A stretch of DNA of 64,000 nucleotides, from contig JAQGDQ010000004.1 of assembly GCA_030141605.1 (NCBI GenBank), positions 1,585,001-1,649,000 of the forward strand, read 5' to 3'. Positions 12,926 to 26,410 of the stretch are shown here, piece by piece. Numbering within the stretch: position 1 is the stretch's first letter; each line of letters starts with the position of its first letter. The translations under genes were made by a program, and so were the position numbers. Below the pieces are notes generated by a model. The model did no database searches. It worked only from the letters and a program-made list of their open reading frames with translations, and had not been told where the DNA came from. The stretch comes from Tubiluchus corallicola. Taxonomy: Eukaryota > Priapulida > Priapulimorpha > Priapulimorphida > Tubiluchidae.

Positions 12926-15900
12926 TTCACAATACGTTAGTATGTGATGATTAACAGAAAGCCCTGGCCTGGACAGGCATACATGTCTTTGGCCTAGATT
13001 TTTCTCTGGTGATCATAATTTCCCAGGCAGTGAAGACATTAAACCCATTAATCATTGTGTCTTTGATTGATTTACGCTCAGTTGGAGCCTCTATGCCCTT
13101 GTTGTAATGTGTAACGTAAATTTAAATGTCGTTTATTTGATGATACTAAATTATCAACTTTGAGCAGCTAACAGAGGACTCCAGTATAGAGATGTCTTGT
13201 TGGGTGACGGTGGCTTCTTCGTCGATGTTTTCTGTTATTATATCTGTTATAATATCTTCTTACTCTGTTATAATATCGGTAATTATTACCTTTGTCAAGT
13301 ATCGCGACCGGATTGTCAGGCATTTTTTCGTTGTTTTTTTTTTGTTTTTTAGTCACGAGAGCTCCTTTTTTCGTAAATGTCAGCCTGTCAGCCCCTGCAT
13401 TCATCGACTCTCTCTCTCTCTCATCGAAGCGTAAACGACAGAAAAACGAGAATCATTCCTGCACCACTCCTTCCTGCAACCTTGCGGCTGTTGAACTATG
13501 CATTGTATATTATGGTTCGACTTTTGATATTATATTATTTGCCTTTGCAAGTATGATGATTACCAGAGCATATTCGTAAATATCCTAATTGCAGTATCAG
13601 CACATTGTTGAAACCAAACAAGAGTTATATGAGTTAAAATAATATAACAAGTGTAGTAATATTGTTATTTGGATTAAGTTTTTTGCGGTTTCGGTGGCAG
13701 TATAGGTTAACCAACACAGTGCACTAAACAGACGTTAGCGAACAAAATGTTTTCTACTTTTATGCAAAATAAAGTAATAAACTCTGTCAATGGAACTAGA
13801 AAAACCAGAATATTATTATTTTGGTACATATATTAGCGATTTAAGTACATTATAAGCTCAGCCGTTTGGAGGTAATTATCGTGGCTGTACATTCGACATT
13901 TTCCCTATTACATTAATATAGAGTCAAGGCCACATGCGCCTGCGACGGAGCGCCAGCTTTCGCCAGAAGTTAGTGCAGAGCTCTCTAACATCGATTTTCT
14001 ATGAATTGCTGCAGCCGCAGGTTAGAGCGTGTGCACTGCGTGTGTGGGGTCAGCAGTGCTGTCAGTGTCAAGGACGCCAGTAGATTGCGCAATCGTCGCT
14101 GCATGAGTCCATCCCACCGATCCATCCCGAAAACTAAAAGTGACGTAAGTCTATGAGCTTGCACCATTATCTGGATGAGTTAAAAATAAAAACTTTGAGC
14201 GAGGAAAGTACTGTAGCTCAATCACCACAGAGCGTGTTTCGAAGTTAAGTACACTTCTACTGTAGCAAATATACTCAGTAAATGATTACTAACCTGTAAC
14301 CACCCTACATTGTTTCTTGGTGGTTTCGCCTGCCGTATCACCTACGGTATTTATATCGTTGAAGGAGGATGTATATGCTCATCAAACACGTTAAGACACT
14401 ATTTCATTCATCAAATGAGGGTTAAAATCTGAGTGCTTCTTAGTTCTAGTGTAAATGTCGGTAAAGATCTCGTTTCACATGTTAGTTGTGGGAACTTTGT
14501 TATCAGCCGATATAATAAAGATTTTTTTAAAAGCCACAGTGTTGAAGTCAAAATTCCTGTAATTTTCAAGATTGCGTATGCGTGGGATTAGCCGCAAGTT
14601 TTCTCGTTTGTAACAGTAGCATTCTACATGAATAAAAAGGAGCAAAATTATTAATCATTTTAAAAAACGTACACAAACTATGAAATTTCAATACGTATTT
14701 TAATAAAGTAACACCACAACCTTTGACCACAATTCCGACGGTGATTTTAAGGGCGTTTACGTAGCATCCAGATGCGTATGCGTTTTGGGAGTGTGGCATA
14801 GATAAAATCGGTTTATATTGTTTTCAATGCACCCGTTTATGCAGCCTGCATATGTGATATTCTTTTTCTGCAGCTATTTCCTATTGATTTTTATCGCAGC
14901 TATTCCGCAGGTGGAAGCGGATGCTACGTAGACGCCACTTAAGCGTGGCATCTCAACAAATTCTAGCAGCACTTAACTGTACATTTTCTAACAATTGCAA
15001 ATTGTAGTCTTGGCATTCAACCTAAATTATAATTTATATTTATATTCCTGTATTCAAATGATGGTAGGATGGTGCTATACAAGGCTTTTCACAAGTCCCT
15101 CCTCCTAAAAACTGGCTTCGTATCGCAAGTTATTCAATCTCCGGTTTGTTTTTTTTCAATAATTTTACCAATATAAGGGTTGGCATGTTTCAGTTGCTGC
15201 TGTATAATATAAGTTGCTGCTGTATAATTAATTCATGGTTTCACGTAACTTCGCTGCGCTGATGTCATGACTAGTTTGTATCAGCTGATCCGTGCGGCGA
15301 CCACTTTTTGTGCAACCTTATTGCCCCATCTGACTTAATGTATACGATTGGAAGTCTGCGAGAAAGAAAAACTAAGACGTCCGAGGCAATAACTCTTTAA
15401 CTATGCGCACGCCATTTTTGAATGAGTGAATATATATATATATATTTCATTTACGGATTAAATTAAATATGTGGTCTATTTCTCATTTTTGCTTCCTGTT
15501 TCGCACCCTTCCCTTGTTCTCCCGCACGAATTCCCATCTGCGGCAGCGCCATTACTTATCAAAAAAGTTTCTTGAAGATATTTCAAGGACAGATCTAGTC
15601 TTCGGTGTTTAAACAAGTACCTTTGTGTTTCACGCCAGCGAGTTGCTGCTGAATGCATAGAACAATTGCTATAGATCAAAAGAAATAAACAGTTGACCCA
15701 GAAAAGTTTGGAACAAAATAATAAAATCAAGCTAACCGAAAAAGTTTAGTCGTTTTGTTTTGAAAAAAAGTATTTTAATTCATGGGTTGACAGGGTTTTT
15801 GTCACCCTTGCCATTGGTAATGGTGATGATGATGAAGATGTTCAACAGCATTGTGACTTGAGACAATGCCTTTATTGGCGCCCTTTGTTGGCGTCTTTGC

Positions 15901-16784
15901 TATTGTTGTTCTTTTCATCATTATGCTGATTTTGCTACTGTTAATATTGTTGTTGTCGTCGTCGTCCTCGTCTTACATGTGCCAAGCACTCTACTCCATT
16001 TTAGAACGATAACAAATTAGAAATGCTGTACTCGGCCAACTCTTTAAACCGCACAGAAGCTGTAAGAGTTGCCCTTTGTCGTGCGAGAATCAAGAAACTT
16101 CTGCGACCTTCACCCTAAAAATGCAGACAGGCATCTTTTTAAAACAAACAACAAAGTACTCGACGTGTCTTATGGTTGAACCGGAAAATTTCTTCTTCAT
16201 ATAATGAGCTTACATTGCCAAGGATCTGTAATAACTTTAGTTTTAAACAGAAAGATCTAAGTTTTTCCCGTTTTTATTGTTGTAGCTATCGTATGCAACG
16301 GTGTACAGTCATTACATTGAAGTTGAGTGTCAACGTTAAATTAATGATTTAAGATACATATTACGTCAATATACTCTTTCACACTGGCCTTGACTCTTTA
16401 ATAGGTATTTTCATATCTCCTAGTCCGCCCTATGTAAAGATAACAGATTAAAATAAACATGAGACAGAGAAGGCAGCGTCGATTCGCTGAGCTTGCTTGA
16501 ATAGGTTTGTTTTATTACACTTTAGTATGTTGAGCGTATTTTACAAATTATGAGATTATCACTTAAGGCCCAATTAATGACCGATGTAAAAATCAGGATG
16601 CTCTCTATAAATTTTTGTTTTTATATAGCGCAAAATATTGCAAATCATTTGTTCTTTCACTTGTCTGCCCAGGGTCTGTAGGGATTATCCAATCCCGGGA
16701 TTAATTTTAGCAATCGCCAAGGTTAATCATGGATCTTGCGTTCGTTAATCATGGATTCAAGAAGCAGGATCGTGGAAGTTTTTT

Positions 16785-16916
16785 CCAGAACTCTCTTTAT
16801 CTCTTTCTCTCCCTTTTCTCTCTCTACTTATCCCTTTCTTCACTCATCTTTGTCTCACTCCTCTTGTTCTGTCTCTCCCTTCCCCTCTCTCCTTCCCGTT
16901 GCCCCTGTCTCTGCCG

Positions 16917-16988
<72 letters not shown>

Positions 16989-17155
16989 CCTTTTCTCTCT
17001 TTCTCTCTCTCATCTTCTTTCTCTCCCTCTCATTCTCTGCTCTCGCTCTCCTTCTCATTCCTTCTACTTTCCCTCTCTCCCTCCCTCTTCCCTCGCTTTC
17101 CCTTCTCGTTCTCTCTCTCTCGCCTCCTCTTTCTTTTTCTCTCATTCTCTGTCTG
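16785..17155. repeat. Long CT-rich tract with pure (CT)n core
   Basis: Almost entirely C and T on the + strand, with a pure CT core at about 16919-16975. Several overlapping Ser/Leu or Arg/Glu frames of 96-149 codons come from this tract and are not genes. Confidence 0.95.
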
Positions 17156-17972
17156 TTTTTTAATTATTTATCATTCTTTGAGTAATAACTGTCAGAAATC
17201 AGAATCATTTTAAAAGACGCAATATTTAAAGGGTAAACTTTGTTTTTTAATTTTGTTTTAGAAAAATATTTTATTTTGAAACTTTCTTTGTTACAATTTT
17301 GAATTGTTTTTTAAGATGAAGCTGCTTTCTCAAAGTAATTCGCATTGCATCATTTGCTGCGTGTAATCACTTCGAATACGATAATTTTTCACAGGATTTG
17401 AAATGAGGTTTAATAAATAATATAGAAAATGAAAATACCAAGGCTTTACAAACTAGAGAAATTTGTAAATAACTTTTTTGGAAAGTATTTTTTCTGGCAA
17501 AAAAGTTTTGTGTGAATTTTTTTCTCTGGTAAAAATTTTTCTAAGAAATAGGTGGGAAACGAGTCTGTCATTCCTAAAGTCCCGTGCACAAATGTCACCT
17601 ACCCTACATAGGCCTATGTTTTCGAGGCGATGGAAAATACGGACAATTTATAAAAGTGCTGAAACATAAAATGAACCCTGTGTTCTGGATTCGCTTTTTA
17701 TAAACGATGGCATTAATTTGCCAAACAAAGGCCAGTCCGTACAGCGATTGTCATCAAAAATGGCTTCATGTACTTTTTTATATCCTACAGGTGCTTAACC
17801 ATGGCAAGAAAAAGACAGCTTTGCAGTTTGATATAATCGCACCAATAAATTAAATTACAAGTCACAATTGTCATATACAAATTGAAAGTACATATAATAA
17901 TGTTAGTCAGTGTAATGTTTGGCCTGTTGATTTTACCATTTCAAAATTTGATAATATAGGTTTATAAAATCC

Positions 17973-18060
17973 TGTGTGTGTGTGTGTGTGTGCGTGCGTG
18001 CGTGCGTGTGTGCGTGTATGTGTGTGTGTGTGTGTGCGTGTGCGTGTGTGTGTGTGTGTT
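17973..18060. repeat. GT microsatellite
   Basis: About 44 TG units with CG interruptions (GTGCGTGCGTG). Confidence 0.95.
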
Positions 18061-18689
18061 TTCTTTTTCGCTAATATAGCCATTGCTCTTGCATTAATAA
18101 AACAAAGAATCGTCTGTATACTAAAAGAAAGATTATAATTTTAAACTTATAAAGTTAATTTTAAAGCTGAATAATGTTGAATATTGTTCGTTAAATTAAA
18201 AAGAAGGGAGAAATCCTTACGAAAATGGAAACATGCTGCAGTATTTCTATCATGTGGCAAATTTCCTCGTGAGGAGGACGTATAGCTTCTACCTGGCAGC
18301 AGAATTCTTCATGAGAAATTCCACCAGGAAAATTTCTCGTGACTCACGAAGCGTCTGTGTAAAATGTGCTGCTCGTCCTCACTACGAAATGGGCTGAAAA
18401 TACACATTTTTCTGTAAATATAACGTTTACGTGCTCGTAAATCAAATTAGATTGAATATGTACAATTTTGCGCTTTATTTCGTATAATTTTCGAGACTTC
18501 TCAGTTGTTACCCATTTTTAATTTTTCTATATGAATTTTTGTAACATACTGACCAAACCCGCGAATAACTCATTTTCGATTAGATAATCTTACGCGTGCC
18601 AGACAAGATTACAGTTTTATCAGTTTATCCAGATAATTATTAGGGAATTGCTTGACCTTGTTCCATTTTTCACTTTCTTGTCTGTAAAA

Positions 18690-18807
18690 CTTTGGGATAT
18701 ACTACTTTCAGGGAAAAATGTAAAGAAGCAACATAACAATAACGGTATAAAAATGCAGATATTTAGATAAAACGAATATATTGCATTATGCTTTAATACC
18801 AGACGTA
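18690..18807 (+). repeat. Dispersed repeat family E, copy 1
   Basis: It shares with 21898-22017 the blocks GATATACTAC, ATGTAAAGAAGCA, GCAGATATTTAGATAAAACG and CTTTAATA(C/T)CAGACG in the same order and spacing. No coding content. Confidence 0.8.
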
Positions 18808-19042
18808 TAATTTACCTAAGTAATCTAATCTAAGGTTATCTAAGTAAATTTTCTTGAACTGTAGTTATATCAAGTTGATATTAATCCCTTAGTACGCCTG
18901 TTTCGATTCATTAATCGCAATTTCACTTTTGTGGTATATTTTAAATACCTCAGCAAGTTGGCTTCAGAAGCTTGCACGGCCTCTAAAGCTTAAAAATTTC
19001 TTAAAAGAGCAAAAACGGTGAAAGTTTTTTTTTAATTTGCAG

Positions 19043-19128
19043 GATCAGCAGGAGGATTCGTCAAGGCCCTTGCAATTAACATCTGGAGGAAGTAATCCGA
19101 AAAAAGATAAATCCAAATCAAGACAAAA
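19043..19128 (+). CDS. Coding exon 2: acidic/basic N-terminal segment of the large gene
   Basis: The exon is preceded by a T-rich tract ending in TTTGCAG and followed by GTAAGT, both strong splice signals. Its 86 bases code for 28 codons plus two bases, in a frame open from exon 1. The segment begins DQQEDSSRPLQLTSG and ends in a Lys-rich stretch (KKDKSKSRQ). The two left-over bases (AA) are completed by the first base of exon 3 to a Lys codon. The nearest downstream exon found is 37.7 kb away. The basic end could act as nuclear localisation signal, but that is inference. Confidence 0.65.
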
Positions 19129-19335
19129 GTAAGTCCTATAATCGAACGAACTTTCGTCACTTAAACTGAATTTTACTTAACGTTCACTTGAAGATACTAG
19201 TAAACTGAATGCACCAATTCGTCGGGAAATATCACATTACTGGTAGCATTTTCAGGTATGCCTTTAAAAGTGAAACTGAAATAGGGAAGCAGGATTTGTG
19301 TGCTAAAAAGCAGTGATAGAACGCGGGGGTGTCAG

Positions 19336-19547
19336 CACTAGCAGCTGCATTATCTCTACAACTGCAGTGTTGGGAGTAGGAAGGTGAAACTCTTTGCACA
19401 TACACATTTGTATTACAATTACGATGAATATTGTGGAACAACTCTAGCAGCTGCATTACTCTACAGCAGCAGTATTGGCAGGAGGAAGGTGAAACTTTTT
19501 GCACATACACATTTGTCTTACAATTATGATGAAAATTGTGGAGCAAT
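19336..19547. repeat. Two-unit tandem duplication, 106-bp period
   Basis: The unit begins near TAGCAGCTGCATTA and includes TTTGCACATACACATTTGT followed by TTACAATTA(C/T)GATGAA. The two units differ at few positions. It lies 200 bp downstream of exon 2. Confidence 0.85.
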
Positions 19548-21897
19548 ACGTTCTTCTTCGTTTTCATTAAAAGTCTAATAAATAGTTTCTGAAAAACCTA
19601 TAAATCATAGGGAAACAGAACTTAGATCTATCCTATATCACGATGCATGAACATCATCTGAATTTTATGTATTATTTTAAATTGAAAGAGAATTTGGCAC
19701 TACGGGGCTTTATGAACATTGATCGGGCAAATGAACATATACCCTTCTCTAGCATTTTGTACACTGGGTTATAAAGATTAATTTTAGGGGAAGTTTACCA
19801 CCAAGGAACCTTATTGTTTTTCGCTCAGTTTGTTCAGTAACAGTACATCGTCCTTCTATTGGAACAAAAAATTATTAGAAATTTTATTTTTTCATCTTCA
19901 GCTGTGATATAGCTTTTGTAACGCTTGCGAAATTTAATCAAACATCAGCCAGCGATTCATTGCATAAAAAGTTGAGAAGCAGAACCATTGAGTTGATGTG
20001 TCTTTTTCATATTTCTTTTATTGGTTTAGATGAAAAAAGTCACTGTATGAGAGAACTGTGTTTCAATTTACTTGAAATACTGTTGAAATGTCGCTTTTCT
20101 TCCCAACCAAGTGTCTTAAGGAAACACCATTTTCGTGCGTTTCCTCAACATTAACCAGCTAAAGTTTTGTTGCAGATTACCTCTTATTTTGCAATAGTGC
20201 ATTATATAAGTCTTAATATCCACATCAGGCGGCGCCACCGTAACAGCCTTGAATTTCTATAGACCTGTAATACCAAGCGCTCTTTTGAGTGTGAACGGGC
20301 AGGCAGCGGAAATCATTGACGGTATCGATAAAATTACACATTCTAGCTTTGGCTGACAAGGAGTACGGAATATGGATGAGTGATAGGGTGAAATTATAGC
20401 TGGTCGGTCAGTCAGTCGATAGGTCGGGTTTGGAATATTATGAGAATGAGTCTGGAGTTAAACTTAGAAAGCACAAATGACACGTTTTTCCCTAACACCA
20501 GACAGAAATCCAAGACATAGATCTATTACAGTGATTTTGTGGTCTCAGAAGGACCACACATATTCGGGCAGGACTAGTCCCCTTTGTGTAGTATAGAGGG
20601 CAGATTTGCCAATGATTTTACGAACGCTTTTGTTTGTAAGAGGATCGCTGAATACGCGGTATTTGTCAAGCTTCATAATTTTCCTAAAATTTCGTAAAGC
20701 TGCGTAAGAACACTCGATAAACACCACTTAAAAAATTTCTTCGTAAGTTTTGATACAAATGTAGCACAGATCTTATGCCATTTCTCAGTGGTATGCACTT
20801 TGCAGGTCATGTAGCTGTACTTTGGAAGTAATTCCGTTTCACTTACTCTATTGCAAGACTTTTCAAACCGCTGTTTCATTTAAAAAGATTTTGCAGAACT
20901 GTTGGAAGCTGTTCTGAATGTTAAAATTTATTGACTATTATAGATTTGATTTTTATTGGCAAGTATATCTTTTATGTGGTTCAGCACCCGAGCTACCGAG
21001 AACGTATGTATCTTTTCCTGTAATTCCTCTTAACAGCGCCTAGATGTGTACAATTTTAATTATTAAACTTTGTTGTTCGATCTGTTGTCCGTTAGTTTCC
21101 AAAAACTAATTTCTTACATAGCACGCTTATCCCATTCGTTCTTTCGCTAACTACCTTGGCAAACTTTAGGCGTCTAATTTTAATCACGGGATTTTTCAGC
21201 GCGTTGAACTACCTAAACAACTTCAAGCTTAGTAACATTATGTAACGTAAAACATCAGGTAATCTCTTACACTCTTCTCAAGTTAGCTGTTCGTCAACAT
21301 TCGAGACTGATCAATTATTTCGCTGAAATCGGGTGTGGCGGTCTGTGGCGGTGCGATATTTACGTTTCAGCGAGACTGCTGCTTTTGATCGATAGCCAGT
21401 TAAAGTGCGCATGCGTGACTTAATGGTGCTTAGGAAGGGACGGTCTCTGCGAAGTCTTTAAATTTTATTTCTGCGTCGGGTTTAATTGATGTGTCACCTA
21501 AATTTCATTTCCTTACATTCGCAGGTGCTTTATTTTGAAACAGTTTTAAAACTGCTCTGGTTACCCTATCTACCCTGACCGGATGTGAGAGAAACGAACC
21601 GACAGGTCGGCAGGTTGACGGTCTGTAAATAGAGAAAAACAGAGATAGCTTGGCAAAGAGAGAAGGAGGAATATGAGGAGAGAGAAAGAACGATAAACAA
21701 AAACGAGAGTCCGAAACTTTTAACTAAACACAATAGTTAAGCGTAAAAAGATGGCAGTATTTTATGAAGAGGCATGCAAACGAAAGATTAGAAATACAAA
21801 TTAATGAACATAAATCATTTTTACTGTCTTTGTTTTATACTGGAGACCGATTACAAATTCAGAAACTGTGGAGACCAAAATGTGAAATCTTGAAAGT

Positions 21898-22017
21898 GAA
21901 CGTTGAGATATACTACGTTCAGACAAAAATGTAAAGAAGCATCAAAAGAATAGCAGTATAAAAATGCAGATATTTAGATAAAACGAATATGTTGCGTGAT
22001 ACTTTAATATCAGACGC
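21898..22017 (+). repeat. Dispersed repeat family E, copy 2
   Basis: Matches 18690-18807 (see that entry) in the same orientation, about 3.2 kb apart. Confidence 0.8.
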
Positions 22018-22272
22018 GACCGTGCAGATGCGACCACGTTCTATAGAATTAAGACGTTTCTGCTGTGCACTGCTGATTTTTTCCTACTGCTTCGGCCTTT
22101 TACGATACGGGCTTCAAATTATATTCCTGGTCGATCATTCAAGTTTCCGTATTTGAAATATATGAACTGTAAATTGTATAAAATTAGCAGGACAAAATGA
22201 TTTAACCATTTCGTACGAGTTGATATCACATCATATGAACAACATTCGTATTTGGATTTCGAGTTTTCTCAA

Positions 22273-22887
22273 GCAAAACCGGACCCAATGTTACACTGTA
22301 GGTCAAAAACAATCTACTCATTAAAACATCGAAAGGGAACATACTATTTTTTTTCAAAAATGACTTACCTGAAAGAATTATTACCATATAAATACAATTT
22401 TCGTGCCACTAGTTCTTAACTGTTACATGCATTTCGCCATTTGCTAGTTAGACGGGCACTAGTGCCTGCATCTCGGAAACGCATTACACAAAAACAGGTG
22501 CTGTACTTCTCAATTCAGATGTACTAGTTTTTGACGAACTACACACGTTTGACAGCTCATGCGTGAGGACAACGATAAATTATTTGAATTTTTATCTTAA
22601 ATCTTGCCTTAGTTTTAGCACAACACACTGAATATCTTACAGTGGCACTGTACTTTAGTTTTCGCTTTCGCAAACAAGTGCAATACGCTCGTAGAATATT
22701 TTTGCTGTTGAAAATTATGCTAGTTTGTGATGTCATCAATAGTTGGGCTCGCCCGCAGTTAATTAAGATTTTAGTCAATTATTATTTATCAGAAACGCGT
22801 TTGCAGTATTAATTGTGTTAAACTGTATACTTTTTATCGGACTTGAAAATGGGATAGTATATGAAAAATCCTCCTGTCTTCCGTTAA
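22273..22887 (+). mobile_element. TTAA-flanked element, copy 3
   Basis: It begins GCAAAACCGGACCCAATG (its outer end is decayed) and ends CTGTCTTCCGTTAA. The interior matches the other copies, including the ACTTTTTATCGGACTTGAAAA block. It is the longest copy, about 615 bp. Confidence 0.7.
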
Positions 22888-24333
22888 GTTAACCGCATGG
22901 CGTTTCCATTCATTCACTTTTAAGCAATTTTTGTTCTTAAGGTAGTGTATGTCAGTACATTGCAGCTGCTACACGACTGACCTTAAATTTTGCATCGATT
23001 ATGTTGTAAAATATGCGTGTGAAAACTTACATATAATGATAAAAGTTGATAAAAGTTGTTTCTCTCAGGGTAGGTAATTTGGATTCATCCGATAATAACC
23101 AAAGAATTTACGCGGATCAGCCAGTAAGTCGTCATAGTAGAGCTTACAAAATTACTCTTTCACTAATCCCTGGCTAATTATTGGATAAGCCCAACTTTAC
23201 CGGTGTCTATTTGTTTTTTTATGAATTAATAATGCAAACGTATATACGCGCGGCCTCTTCAGTCTCTATAGCGGCAGTTGCGCACCTTAAAATTGCATGT
23301 CTGCCCGCCCGATTTTGGTAGTTCAGTAAAATTATTGCAACTTTTAATTGCGTAACTGAAAATTTCATGTCTGCGCGGGGCTTTAATCCGTTTTAAGAAG
23401 TAATTTCTTTTTGTATGGGAATTGTAAACTTTAGGAAAAAATTCTTACCTATGCATTAATACCTAGATTAGTGCTATATTTGGCATAAAAATCTACACAA
23501 GTTGCATGTCCTTTGAGCGAACTATCGTGCAAATTAGTGTTGCCAGTCGCTAAAAGCCTCATATTTCAACATGATAATATATTGATTAATTAATATTCTG
23601 ACATAAATGCTAAAGGTTTCTAGTAAGTGTATTAACCAGGCTGTCTTCCTCCCACAATTTTTACCAACGCAGATTTAATGAAAATTTGATTAACTTTGAT
23701 AATCGAAATATTTAGCTTAAAACGTATCATAGCTGCGGGTCAAGTCAAAGAGGCAGGGGTAACAATCAACACTGACTAGTCAGCACTGTGAATGCAGGGA
23801 TACGTGTAGACCGTAGTTCAGGCTTCCGGTTTCCCAAAATGTTTTCGGAAGAAAACTTCGAAAATGTCTATTTTAGAAAAAAACACAATAGTTAATTCAG
23901 GAGATGACGTCGGTTTTGAAAATTTGAGGAATTGTGCTGCCTCTTAGGCAGAACGTATGTATTTACTGTATTATGTCATATTTGCTGTCTTGTTAACTTA
24001 AGATGAGGAGTGCACGACTGTGTCAATGTACCGTACTTAGATTAGGGTCTCTTTTAGTGTCTGTATGGACTTCGCTTTAGTACTATACATATCCGCAGCA
24101 CGGGCTAAGCTACGCCTAGCCTAGGGGGCCATTCTCATAAACCCTTGCTCACTGACAGCGGCCACAACGTAAAATCTTTAGACAAACCGGAGCCGGAATG
24201 CGTGCAGGTGGCAATTTTTCAATTATTCCAGAAAATACTTACCAGCGTAGAAGAAATTGCCAAGCAAATGATTATAAAAACGGCTCAATTATTTCACTCA
24301 AGGACAGTCTAAAAGATTGTTGTAATAAATACT

Positions 24334-25216
24334 ATGGCCTTTAAACAACATTATAAGTTACCCAAATAAACTTTGTGGATAATAATTAAGTCTGCCTGGA
24401 ATTTACCAAATAGGCTGGACATTCAACCTTAATGCTATTTTGTGTTGTAGAGTATTATTGCCAATCGCTTTTTGTACATGGACTTCATAAAAAGTGTAGT
24501 ACATAAAAGGGTAGCAGTCTGCATGCCAGTCTCACATATACCCAACAATAGACTTAAAACAGCATAAAAACTTAAATTCAAAAATGGAAACTAATTAGTA
24601 GGGACAGGGTCTTTGTTAATTTGAAAGGTTCAGCTCATGTTGTCTCTCAAGCTGACCACCGCTGGATGATTTGCGTTTGCCGATTTATGTATTTTTGCCC
24701 AATATATTCAATTTAAGTTAATTTTCAATTCACATATTTTATTTCAATCATTAAACCATGACGGTAACTATACATATACGCGCATATGAAAAAGAAAAAA
24801 ATATTTAAATATCATAAGAAATATTATAAAAATCATGGACACGGCACAATCTAATATAATAAAGGTAAAACTGTTAATTTACGTGATCAAACACGAGATC
24901 AGGCATCCATAGTTGACAAATGGCACATACATACAAAATATTTAATGATGAAGGCTTACATTAAAATACAAACCCACTATACAGATAGACCATATATAGC
25001 ACATGCAAGTGTAGAATCTAGATCTACTGGCTTAAAACTCAACAGCACAAAATAACATTAATGTTTATTAAGGTTGACTGCCCAATATTTGGTTCCATGC
25101 AAACTTCTTAATTGTTATTCACAAAATTTATTTGGGTAACTTATAATATTGTTTAAAGCTACATCATTGCTTGTATAATTCGGGTAACTTATAATGTTGT
25201 TTAAAGTTATATGGCT
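24334..25216. repeat. Long inverted repeat, about 880 bp overall
   Basis: Arm 24334-24452 is the imperfect reverse complement of 25038-25216. Shared pieces include TTTAAACAACATTATAAGTTACCC, split here as TTTAAACAACAT and TATAAGTTACCC, and CTATTTTGTG(T/C)TGT. The right arm carries its end piece twice (about 25131-25178 and 25179-25216). The AT-rich spacer has no gene. It could be an inverted-repeat transposon relic. Confidence 0.7.
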
Positions 25217-26026
25217 TGCATACGACCAATAGCGAAAAATTATTTTATTCTTGTCATTTCTTTTCCATTCATGTCTCCTCATACGAAAATATTCTAATTT
25301 CTTTAATTAAATTTTTCAGTCATTTTGGGCAACATCCAACTGTGGAGTCGAGATTTTTTTACATTAAAGGTTTGTCACCTTCAGTGTAAAAAAAGTTAGA
25401 CAAAAAGCGGCGCAGCTCTATGCCTTCAACTCGCATTCATCAATGGCCAATGTAATTGAATGCTATTCTTAACCATGCTGGGCTCTCAGAAGCTGTGCTC
25501 CCCGACCCCAAGTCTATCAGTAACTCGCAAATTTTCCCCTTATGTTCCTTGTATTTTGACCAATAAATCCGGCATTTGTCACCCCTCCCTCAACGCTAAC
25601 CTCGTGCAATTCGTAACTTTTAACTAATATAGCAAGGCTATTTATGCATAACATTGTTCACTTAATAATTATCTGTGCCGAAGCTGCTTTTAAGTACTGT
25701 TACATACTTAACATGTGTGGGTTTAAGTCACCCAAATCAATAAGCTTGCTACACATGAAAACTGCACAATTTTTTATATAATTTCTCATTTTTTGAACCG
25801 AAGTTTCAAACGCTAGCGTGTGAACAATGCAACTGCAGTGAGTTCCCCTGCTAATCGATGAGTTGCTTTGAACTCGCTGCAGATAAATGTATTCATCTTA
25901 TAAAATTGATTGGCATCTTTCTAATAAATAGACATATTTATAATACATGTGTGTATCGTAAAGTCTAAATAAAATTTGTATCAAAGGTCAAATCAGCAAG
26001 TTACACTTCGGCGACGTATATACGAC

Positions 26027-26410
26027 CATTTCACACAGAAGACGTGCAAGCAAAATTTCTTGAGGAAAAATGCTTTGTTGCAAGATGAAAAACACGGGGC
26101 GTTTAATACAGACACCTGACGACGCGCATTCCTCTATGAATTCTGCTGACTGCTACACAAGCTATGCGTCTTTTGCATGGGATTTGTGCCGCTTCGCAAA
26201 ATCCAATATTCAATTCAGCATGCGAAATTCTTTACGTTCAAATTTAACTGCTTAATACTTCTTTCTTATTTAGCAAACAACAATTAATGCATTTCACTAC
26301 AAAATTAAGTTTTTATTCAATCTTAGTCGTGTACACAGATTTTTTTATTTTTCATGACTACGGCCTGATTAGGCCCATATCACACAGAGAATGTAGTCGC
26401 TTACTGACGC
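26027..26410 (+). repeat. Weak dispersed repeat with CATTTCACACAGA boxes
   Basis: ACGACCATTTCACACAGAAG at 26030 and CCCATATCACACAGAGAA at 26379 resemble each other. They also match the minus strand of 48104-48228, where GACCATTTCACGCAAAAGGC and ATTTCACACAGACG occur. The element's limits are unclear. Confidence 0.35.

Larger units (their letters stand above)
11319..19042 (+). other. Intron 1 (7.7 kb)
   Basis: It runs from the donor GTAGGT to the acceptor TTTGCAG. It is AT-rich noncoding DNA holding a tandem duplication (12661-12925), a CT-rich tract (16785-17155), a GT microsatellite (17973-18060) and one copy of a dispersed repeat (18690-18807). The stretches 11319-12660, 12926-16784, 17156-17972 and 18061-18689 contain no gene, RNA or clear mobile element that I can see. 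A small CG-richer patch at about 13930-14120 is unexplained. Confidence 0.5.

Noticed and set aside
14200-14260. 5S rRNA-like GAAGTTAAG string
   Set aside because: Only about nine bases match; the rest of a 5S gene or 5S-derived SINE is absent.
16729-17213. Overlapping frames of 96-149 codons rich in Ser/Leu or Arg/Glu
   Set aside because: They are all translations of the CT-rich tract in several frames and have no non-repeat content typical of a protein.
20545-20879. Two overlapping minus-strand frames of 60 and 68 codons
   Set aside because: Look mildly protein-like (many aromatic and basic residues) but match no family I know and overlap in different frames.
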